11,644 nt of DNA from an uncultured Prevotella sp. (GTDB taxonomy: Bacteria; Bacteroidota; Bacteroidia; Bacteroidales; Bacteroidaceae): assembly GCA_937901345.1 (NCBI GenBank), contig CALCHM010000016.1:1-11644 (forward strand). Direction: 5' to 3'. A program made the translations under genes and the position numbers. Below, in pieces: positions 1 to 5,543 of this stretch; within the stretch, counting starts at the first letter, position 1; every line of letters begins with the position of its first letter. The notes under the pieces were generated by a model. That model ran no database searches. It was not told the DNA's origin and saw only the letters and a list, made by a program, of their open reading frames with translations.

Positions 1-30
1 GGAGGTGCCCAAAGGGCGGAGGGGTCTGTA
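1..30. repeat. Edge of a GC-rich dispersed repeat
   Basis: The first bases contain the inverted repeat GCCC-AAA-GGGC (7-17) set in a G-rich strand (GGAGG, GGAGGGG). From memory, sequence of this kind recurs between genes in Bacteroidota genomes, but I could not search for it here. It is cut by the window edge, so its size and left boundary are unknown. It lies just outside the MITE-like element that starts near 66. Confidence 0.4.
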
Positions 31-65
31 GTAGAGGGTAAACTTCTATATTATTTCTTTTGAAA

Positions 66-424
66 TTATTGGTGTCTGGTAAAGTTGTGAGAAGTAATAA
101 GCACTCAGGGCGTTGTGTCATAAAGAGCAAACTGCTGCGTTGCTCCTCTATTTCGGATTTGGTCATGTACTTCAGTACACGCCCTTCATCCTCCATTTCA
201 GCGCCTTGCATTTTACTCACTCTTACACACCCTCTCTATGGATGTTTGGGTTTGCGCCCTGAAAGGGAAAAAGCATTGCATTTCAGGTTCTTATAATTGC
301 TTTTGCCCTTTACCTCCCGTTGGTCAGCGGTCGTTGGTTCAGGGGAATCATGCAAATAGTGGGGCTTATACCATTCAAACAACTTTATATTCATAGAGTT
401 AGAGAGTTTACTGGACACCAATAA
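66..424. mobile_element. MITE-like non-autonomous element with TIRs and a 7-bp target duplication
   Basis: The ends are inverted repeats. The left end reads TTATTGGTGTCTGGTAAAG (66-84). The right end, read on the minus strand from 424 to 406, is TTATTGGTGTCCAGTAAAC, so 16 of 19 positions match and the first 11 are identical. Both ends are flanked by the same direct repeat TTTGAAA (59-65 and 425-431), as expected of a target-site duplication. The repeat is almost self-complementary, so only its central G separates a direct from an inverted reading. The 359-bp interior has no transposase and no convincing gene. It holds an imperfect palindrome (125-218) and a stretch near 252-275 with the motif GCGCCCTGAAAGGG. 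The element looks like a passive insertion moved by a transposase encoded elsewhere. The transposase family was not identified. Confidence 0.6.
125..218. repeat. Imperfect palindrome inside the MITE-like element
   Basis: The centre is a dyad, TGTACT-TC-AGTACA (166-179). The outer arms also pair: GAGCAAACTGC (125-135) matches the reverse complement of GCATTTTACTC (208-218) at 9 of 11 positions. The sequence between is only weakly symmetric. The size and form resemble REP-like or small palindromic repeats. Confidence 0.45.
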
Positions 425-492
425 TTTGAAATCTAATAATTGTTTCATTTCCTGTATCTAGGTGTTAACCTTGATTAGAGTTTATATTTTTG

Positions 493-506
493 TTTACCTA
501 GGTAAA
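493..506. repeat. 14-bp perfect palindrome TTTACCTAGGTAAA
   Basis: The sequence TTTACCTAGGTAAA equals its own reverse complement. It lies between the MITE-like element and the 42-bp tandem array, and its half-site TTACC recurs at the head of several array units. It could be a protein binding site or another piece of decayed repeat DNA. No gene starts nearby. Confidence 0.4.
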
Positions 507-563
507 AATTTAGGAGGTGTGTTATCCTTGAAAACGTCCTACCTTTCAATAACCTTTCTACCT

Positions 564-814
564 ATCATCTGCGCTTTTCAACGATAAAACAACCATTTTA
601 TATCCGTTACCCGAGGTTCTCGGTCGCAAAACAGCTGTTTTATTGCTGTTACCTGCAGTTCTCAAGTGTAAAAATTATTTTTTATCCCTATTCCCCATAG
701 TTCTCAGTCATAAAACTCGTTTTTTAGTGTTATTCCCCGCAGTTCGCAGTTATTAAAACCATTTTTAGTGCTGTTACCCGTAGGTAACAACAAAAAAATA
801 ACTTTTTCTTGTTC
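564..814. repeat. Degenerate 42-bp tandem repeat array, about six units
   Basis: Hand alignment gives consecutive units at 564-605, 606-647, 648-689, 690-731, 732-772 and 773-814, all 42 bp except one of 41. Typical unit heads are GTTACCC or ATTCCCC, followed by GTTCTCAGT, an A-run, a short spacer, a T-run and AGTGCT. Units 606 and 648 agree at roughly 64% of positions; units 690 and 732 are closer. The five units from 564 to 772 each keep an A-run/T-run dyad although the bases differ, for example AAAACAGCTGTTTT at 628-641 and AAAAC-TC-GTTTT at 712-723. The last unit begins with the hairpin GTTACC-CGTA-GGTAAC (773-788). No open frame spans the array. Its function is unknown. Confidence 0.65.
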
Positions 815-896
815 ATTTCCTATGTATTTTGGGTAATGAATCTTTTTTCATGGAAACGTTACAAAATGGACAAATCAAAAATAATATAAAAAGATA

Positions 897-964
897 GCGC
901 CCTAAAAGTGCAGAGCGATTATGATGATGATCATAATGCTTTTGCACTTTTAGGGCGCCTTTTT
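897..964. terminator. Bidirectional Rho-independent terminator-like hairpin
   Basis: A 16-bp perfect inverted repeat, GCGCCCTAAAAGTGCA (897-912) and its complement (943-958), shares one axis with an inner 8-bp stem (918-925 with 930-937) closed by the loop GATG. On the plus strand the hairpin is followed by CTTTTT; on the minus strand by TATCTTTTT. It lies downstream of the permease gene, whose stop is at 1065, and so probably ends the minus-strand operon. It would also stop any transcription arriving from the left. Confidence 0.75.
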
Positions 965-971
965 AAGTATG

Positions 972-999
972 GAACTTTTCCTAAAACCAGGAAGAGTTC
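972..999. other. Second hairpin downstream of the permease gene
   Basis: GAACTTTTCCT (972-982) pairs with AGGAAGAGTTC (989-999) around the six-base loop AAAACC, with a single non-Watson-Crick position. No T-tract follows on either strand. It sits between the permease stop and the larger terminator hairpin, and may protect the 3' end of the mRNA or assist termination. Confidence 0.45.
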
Positions 1000-1064
1000 A
1001 TGTAACTTATGTTGGCATACTTTAACGAACTGAGATTTGTATGGACACTTATATGTCTATGTTG

Positions 1065-2057
1065 TTATTCACCGTTGGAAGTTCCTTTCCATAACAAGAG
1101 TAATACTACGGGTGCTCCTAAGAGAGGTGTTAGTGTATTGATGGGGAGCACGCCAAGGTCGCCTACGGAGTGTGCCAAAAGATTACATGCCAGGGCTACT
1201 ATGGCGCCACCAATAAAACAGGAGGGAATTAGGCGCTTGTGACAACTGGTGCGATATATCCAGCGCATTGCATGAGGAACAGCGAGACCAATAAAACTAA
1301 TGGGACCGCAAAAAGCGGTGACAACAGCTGTGAGGAGTCCAACGCAACCTAACAGAAAGGTGCGAGAAACGCTAATTCTAATTCCGAGATTTCTTGCATA
1401 GGTTTCGCCAAGCAACAGGGCATTTAAAGATTTTGACATCAAGAAAACTCCGATGGTTCCGCACAAAACAATAACGGTGAATAAGGGCAACCGCTCTAAA
1501 GATACCGATGAGAATGTGCCCATTCCCCACACTACATACGAACGGATGCCTTCAGCACCAGCAAAGAAGTTAAGGATGGAGATAAATGAGGATAACACAA
1601 AACTCAACATGACACCTGTCACTAAAAGATGCAGGCGACTACGCATCAATGCGGAACAAAGGGTGAGAACAAGAATAACTGCGATGGCCCCTAAAAAGGC
1701 ACACAATAAAACAAACAAAAATCCTGATAAGGTGAAATCGCCAAAGGTAAATGCTCCTCCATAAAAAAGTAGGGCAATGGCAACTCCTAAACTCGCTCCT
1801 GAATTTACTCCCAATAGTGAGGGTTCGGCAAGTGGATTTGAAAAAATAGTTTGCATCACTAACCCTGATACCCCCAACGCTCCACCTGCTAATATGGCAA
1901 CAACTAATTCTGGAATACGACATTGGAATACAATCAAATGGACAGATCCCGAAACATCCGTCCCAACGAGTGCTCCTAGAATTTCTGGTACTGGAATAGA
2001 GATGCTACCCCAAAAGATATTGGCGATAATCAGTATAAGAAGGAGAAAATAAAGCAT
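1065..2057 (-). CDS. FecCD/BtuC-family ABC transporter permease
   Basis: This is an inner-membrane permease of the FecCD family, which imports ferric siderophores, haem or corrinoids as a dimer with an ATPase and a binding protein. The protein has 330 residues, the normal length, and is almost wholly hydrophobic. Family signatures are visible: GLVMQTIFSNPLAEPSLLGV (65-84) followed by SGASLG, LLLGETYARNLGI (214-226), FIGLAVPHAMRW (255-266) and the C-terminal LPINTLTPLLGAP (304-316). The first membrane helix starts at residue 1, so there is no room for a much longer N-terminus. The start lies 10 bp after the stop of the binding-protein gene, so the two are co-transcribed. Substrate cannot be told from sequence; cobalamin or an iron complex are the usual choices. 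No ATPase gene follows, which is odd for this family. Confidence 0.9.
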   Translation of the reverse strand: MLYFLLLILIIANIFWGSISIPVPEILGALVGTDVSGSVHLIVFQCRIPELVVAILAGGALGVSGLVMQTIFSNPLAEPSLLGVNSGASLGVAIALLFYGGAFTFGDFTLSGFLFVLLCAFLGAIAVILVLTLCSALMRSRLHLLVTGVMLSFVLSSFISILNFFAGAEGIRSYVVWGMGTFSSVSLERLPLFTVIVLCGTIGVFLMSKSLNALLLGETYARNLGIRISVSRTFLLGCVGLLTAVVTAFCGPISFIGLAVPHAMRWIYRTSCHKRLIPSCFIGGAIVALACNLLAHSVGDLGVLPINTLTPLLGAPVVLLLLWKGTSNGE

Positions 2058-2067
2058 TTTAGGATGA

Positions 2068-3198
2068 CTATTGTTGCTTTAAAGGCTGGTAATAGCGATG
2101 TGTTATTGGTTTCGTGATACATTCTGGATGAAACAACGCCGCCAACTCCTGAAGTAATACGTCTGGATGGAAGGGGATATGTTCATAATAGTCGTTAGTA
2201 CGCGTATTGCAAACGTAGATGGTGTGCTTTTTCCATGGTGTAAAAGTTGCATGTGCCGCATGCTCTCTCTTCAGCATGTTGTAGGTCAAATCCGTCGTAC
2301 GCGCATTTTTGATTAACCAGAAATCAGCATGAGCGCCCTTGGAGAAGACTGTTTCAAAACTCAAGGGTACGCTTCCGCGATGTGTATCATCTTTTAAAAT
2401 ATAGTCGGTTCCTGCATCTGCATAGAGTTTCCCTAAATAACTGTTGCCTCCAGGCATATTCCAGGCGTCGCCATTTTGTGTATCCACAATCAGTTGTGGA
2501 CGCTTTGAGGCATGTTTTACGCTCTCACGAATGGATATGTAGTTCGTAGCGATTGTGTCAAATAGCTGCTTTGCACGAGTTTCACAATCGAAGAGCAATC
2601 CAAAGAATAACATCCATTCAGCACGCCCTAACGCAGAATTTTCCATATAATCAGCACATTCAATAAGGGGGATGTTTACTTTTTCCAGAATTCCATAAGA
2701 GGCATGTTCGAGTGGTGAGGTGAAAACAGCATCTGTCTTCATCGCAATATAACGTTCTACGTCTGATTGCACACTTGATCCCGCATTTGCTATCGCTCCC
2801 TTCTCTAAAAGAGTTCGTAGTTGGGGCGTACGTACATATTCAATGTCGCAAAGACCCTTTATGGCGCCTTCGCAACCCAATTCTGCAACCAGTGCAGCAT
2901 GAACAGCATTGTGCATAATAACGCGACGGAGCGGAGTGCGCAATAATGTTCCTTCTGGATACTGGTTGGGCATAGGAGCCGTGTCTGGCACAAGAATATA
3001 GCGATGCAAATCCTGTTCTTGTGTCCATGGATCTTTGACAGTTACAAGGACAAAACTATCAGCACGCGAAATATCTAGCAACGAAGCATAACGAAGGGTA
3101 TCTCGTGTGAGATTCCAATCTTGATTATTGTCAATATCTGAGCATGCTGTAGTCATCAAACTTGCGATGAATACGTATAAAAATAGTTTTCGAAGCAT
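2068..3198 (-). CDS. Substrate-binding lipoprotein of the BtuF/FecB type
   Basis: This is the substrate-binding component that delivers a metal chelate or corrinoid to the adjacent permease. I chose the ATG at 3198 (376 residues) because it begins a lipoprotein signal peptide: MLRK, a hydrophobic stretch, then TTAC with the lipidated cysteine at 19. An in-frame ATG at 3279 would add 27 residues that bury this signal and is less likely. The body fits the helical-backbone type III binding fold: RRVIMHNAVHAALVAELG near the first domain, a stretch on the residues at which the ligand lobe is assigned (MKTDAVF), a long linking helix and a second domain with DAGTDYILKDD and SFETVF. It is followed at 10 bp by the permease and preceded by the EnvC-like gene. 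The family call is firm; the ligand is not known. Confidence 0.85.
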   Translation of the reverse strand: MLRKLFLYVFIASLMTTACSDIDNNQDWNLTRDTLRYASLLDISRADSFVLVTVKDPWTQEQDLHRYILVPDTAPMPNQYPEGTLLRTPLRRVIMHNAVHAALVAELGCEGAIKGLCDIEYVRTPQLRTLLEKGAIANAGSSVQSDVERYIAMKTDAVFTSPLEHASYGILEKVNIPLIECADYMENSALGRAEWMLFFGLLFDCETRAKQLFDTIATNYISIRESVKHASKRPQLIVDTQNGDAWNMPGGNSYLGKLYADAGTDYILKDDTHRGSVPLSFETVFSKGAHADFWLIKNARTTDLTYNMLKREHAAHATFTPWKKHTIYVCNTRTNDYYEHIPFHPDVLLQELAALFHPECITKPITHRYYQPLKQQ

Positions 3199-3230
3199 AA
3201 GTAAGTTCTGAAATACGATTGCGGAATGTA

Positions 3231-3238
3231 CAAAGGTG
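3231..3238 (-). promoter_or_regulatory. Weak candidate -7 box upstream of the binding-protein gene
   Basis: On the minus strand the bases read CACCTTTG, one mismatch from the Bacteroides -7 consensus TAnnTTTG. A TTG lies 14 bp further upstream, closer than usual for a -33 element. If real, transcription would begin a few bases downstream of the box, inside the longer reading frame, and would support the start at 3198 and separate control of the transporter genes. Confidence 0.25.
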
Positions 3239-3312
3239 TAACGCTGGAAATGCAAGGACTTACGCACCTCTTCAGGCATCTCAACGTCGTGATGAAGCGT
3301 GATTTACAGCAT

Positions 3313-4563
3313 TTATCGTGCTAACCAATGTTCGGGATTGAGTGTATTTTTACCTTGGCGTACTTGGAATTGCAGTGTAGCGTTCCCCGCATCATCAGTG
3401 GCAATAGTTCCCAAAATTTGATTGGTAGCAACCTTTTGACCCTGTTTTACTGTGACGTTGGAAAGATTACAATAGACCGTCAAGTATTTTCCATGTGATA
3501 CAATAATGTTGTACATCCCACCAAGATTGAAAATAGCGGTAACTTCACCCTTAAAAATGCAACGCGCACTAGCTCCACGCTGCCCAGTAAGGTTAATGCC
3601 CTTGTTATCAAGACTTACGTTTTTAAGTCCTTCTACCTTATAAGTTCCATAACGATTAGAAATCATATAACTACCAGTTATGGGGGCGGCAAATTTACCT
3701 TTATTTGCGGCAAAATTAGAAGAGAGTTGCTGGGTTGCCGCTACATCTTTCTTCATTTGCTCTGCCTTTTTCTTCGAACTATTTCCCTTCTGTTTGGCAA
3801 GGCGTTCTGCTTCTTTCTTACGACGTTCTATCGCTTCAATTTCTTTTTGAATGAGTTGCTCGATACGTTTGTTCAGTTGAGACACTTTCTTGCGCTGACT
3901 CGTGAGGGTTGCCGTGAGTTTCTTTTCTCGCTTTTTAAGATTGTCAACTACTGTTTTGCGTTCCTTTTGATTGGCTTCAATCTTTTTCTGCTGGGCACGC
4001 CCTTCTGCAAGCAACACTTCCTGTTGTTCTCTCTTTTTCTGAAGTTCCTCTTGTTGCTTGCGTACTTTTTCTTCTTTCTCCTGGATAATTAATCCCTGTG
4101 CACGCTGATACTTTGAAAATTCTGTAACATATCTAAGGCGGCGGTACATGGTACGGTAGTCTTCCGCCGAAAAGACAAAGAACCACTTACTTTGGGTGAT
4201 GCGATTGCGTCGCATATAAAGAATGGCTCTTTGATATTGAGACTTACATTGAGACAGGTCTGCCATCAATCGTTCCAGTTCAGTTTCAAGTTGATTGATG
4301 TCACGCTTAATACGTTTAATACCCTTTTCTATTTGTTGCACATAGCGTTGTTGTTCGGAAAGTTGGGCATTTATTAGCATTAAGTTATTGAGTTGCGATG
4401 TCACATCGTTTTTCGCTGCTCGGAGCAATTTCTCATTATTTGCAATTTGTGACTTGAGTGAGCGTTCCTCATGCTTCAGTTTCTCAATCTCGTTCGTAGT
4501 TACCTGTGCCGATAAACCGACACAAGAACAAACAAAAGCGAGGAGAATTAGGATTTGCTTCAT
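3313..4563 (-). CDS. envC: EnvC-like murein hydrolase activator with degenerate LytM (M23) domain
   Basis: This is a periplasmic protein that probably activates peptidoglycan amidases during cell separation. The 416 residues comprise a signal peptide (1-20, ending LSAQ), a long charged coiled coil (about 22-280, rich in K, E, Q and R) and a C-terminal LytM domain (about 288-416, starting GKFAAPITGSY). The canonical zinc and catalytic residues of M23 peptidases are missing: NKGIN (320-324) replaces HxxxD, YCNL (364-367) replaces YxHL, and TLQF (396-399) replaces HLHF. Escherichia coli EnvC has likewise lost the metal ligands and works as an activator, and both proteins end in a similar NPxxWL sequence. 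The start is the only one that gives a signal peptide. It lies 25 bp after the DUF4292 gene and before the binding-protein gene. The activator role is inferred; the fold is clear. Confidence 0.88.
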   Translation of the reverse strand: MKQILILLAFVCSCVGLSAQVTTNEIEKLKHEERSLKSQIANNEKLLRAAKNDVTSQLNNLMLINAQLSEQQRYVQQIEKGIKRIKRDINQLETELERLMADLSQCKSQYQRAILYMRRNRITQSKWFFVFSAEDYRTMYRRLRYVTEFSKYQRAQGLIIQEKEEKVRKQQEELQKKREQQEVLLAEGRAQQKKIEANQKERKTVVDNLKKREKKLTATLTSQRKKVSQLNKRIEQLIQKEIEAIERRKKEAERLAKQKGNSSKKKAEQMKKDVAATQQLSSNFAANKGKFAAPITGSYMISNRYGTYKVEGLKNVSLDNKGINLTGQRGASARCIFKGEVTAIFNLGGMYNIIVSHGKYLTVYCNLSNVTVKQGQKVATNQILGTIATDDAGNATLQFQVRQGKNTLNPEHWLAR

Positions 4564-4588
4564 TCGGTGTGATAAGATTGATAGGTTT

Positions 4589-5413
4589 TTAGTTTCCTAG
4601 TAATTTTGAAATTAATGAAAAGACATCATTGGTGGCAATTGCCGTATAACGTGATGATAGCGTTGTGGGTTGAGGGGTACCACCTTCTAAATCGATGCGC
4701 GAGAGCGACATGGTCATTGCGAAATCCGAACTTCCACCCAAACCAAAACTAATTAATTGCGGAAAATTGGCATCGTTCACCTTGATAAAGTTGTCATATG
4801 CACAAAAAGCACCATTGTTGCCTTTCTTGGGGATGATTGATGTACGTGTTAATAAGGTTTGCGCCGTCTCTGTGCGAAATTCATAATTGACAATGGGGGT
4901 CTTATCTAATGTAAATATCGTCTCACCATTTTCTACTTTCACATCAAAGTCGTTATAATGTGCCGCTACATCTTGTTGTCCTGGTACGAAAAGTTCGTTC
5001 CAAAAAATCGCTTGAAGTGTGTTAAAGTCAAGACCAACCTGCTTTAACATATCGATGTCATGATAGGAAGCACGTGCATAGCGCTTGTTGGCGCGGTCAA
5101 CGAGTAATACCTCTGAGGGCGTAAATTCCATGCGTCCCACTTCGAAACCTAAAAATGTGAATGAAAGTTGCACCAATTCGTTGCGTTTCATCTTGATACT
5201 ACCATTGACGTTCACTTTCTTGTCCTTTAAGGCAAGTTCTACCTCTGTCTTTGCTGAAAATGTTTGAGAGGGAACGTTCTTGGTGGCTAAAGTCTGCATA
5301 TAGGCCGCTGAATTGAATGCAGACTTTTTGCTAACAACTGATGTAGATTTACAACCAATCATTAAAAGCACTGCAGCAAAGCAAACACAAAGGGAATAAA
5401 GTGTATATTTCAT
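4589..5413 (-). CDS. DUF4292 family lipoprotein
   Basis: This is a 274-residue lipoprotein that resembles the Bacteroidota family DUF4292. The signal peptide ends in the lipobox MIGC with the lipidated cysteine at 21. The body is rich in beta strands: TFSAKTEVELALKDKKVNVN followed by GSIKMKR and a stretch LSFTFLGFEVGRMEFTP. This pattern recalls the half-barrel of outer-membrane lipoprotein carriers such as LolA and LolB, but that link is only structural intuition. Its function is not known. It sits between the TPR lipoprotein gene (130-bp gap) and the EnvC-like gene (25-bp gap), in an order that I recall as common in Bacteroidales. That suggests a role in the outer membrane or cell wall. Confidence 0.85.
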   Translation of the reverse strand: MKYTLYSLCVCFAAVLLMIGCKSTSVVSKKSAFNSAAYMQTLATKNVPSQTFSAKTEVELALKDKKVNVNGSIKMKRNELVQLSFTFLGFEVGRMEFTPSEVLLVDRANKRYARASYHDIDMLKQVGLDFNTLQAIFWNELFVPGQQDVAAHYNDFDVKVENGETIFTLDKTPIVNYEFRTETAQTLLTRTSIIPKKGNNGAFCAYDNFIKVNDANFPQLISFGLGGSSDFAMTMSLSRIDLEGGTPQPTTLSSRYTAIATNDVFSLISKLLGN

Positions 5414-5543
5414 GACGATATTTCTATTTTATTAAGAACTTAATTCACCCTGTGCAGGAAAGTACCTGCCATTCTGGATTTTGTTCTGGATTTAAGTTGA
5501 GTGTTGAAAAAATGTGGCGTATAAGCGTGACTTTACTTGAAGG
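5414..5543. other. Intergenic spacer with small direct and inverted repeats
   Basis: This 130-bp gap separates the TPR gene from the DUF4292 gene. It holds a 10-bp direct repeat TTCTGGATTT (5472-5481 and 5484-5493, period 12) and an inverted repeat GCAGG/CCTGC (5454-5458 and 5465-5469). No T-tract marks a terminator and I see no clear TAnnTTTG box. It is the largest gap in the minus-strand block, so an internal promoter or control site here is possible. Confidence 0.35.

Noticed and set aside
60..296. Plus-strand 78-codon open frame in the same element
   Set aside because: It has no recognisable domain, a non-ATG start, and spans the terminal repeat and palindrome of the element.
236..448. 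Minus-strand 70-codon open frame (starts MKQLLDFKLL) as a gene
   Set aside because: It begins outside the MITE-like element, crosses its right terminal repeat and ends in repeat-like sequence (NAFSLSGRKPKHP). No domain is recognisable, so it is more likely a by-product of repeat DNA.
564..814. Possible CRISPR array
   Set aside because: The units are contiguous and degenerate along their whole length; there is no constant repeat alternating with unique spacers, and no cas gene is present.
963..1020. Remnant of the missing ATPase N-terminus on the minus strand (KLHELFLVLGK)
   Set aside because: The peptide vaguely resembles the start of a BtuD-type ATPase, but it coincides with a hairpin, has no start codon, soon meets a stop and shows no Walker A motif.
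1453..1764. Plus-strand open frames opposite the permease and other genes (also 1639-1923, 3727-4092, 9434-9856 and similar)
   Set aside because: They are antisense or out-of-frame shadows of well supported genes, with compositions that follow from the real coding strand.
3199..3279. N-terminal 27-residue extension of the binding protein
   Set aside because: It would place a polar segment before a clear lipoprotein signal peptide, and the candidate promoter box lies inside it.
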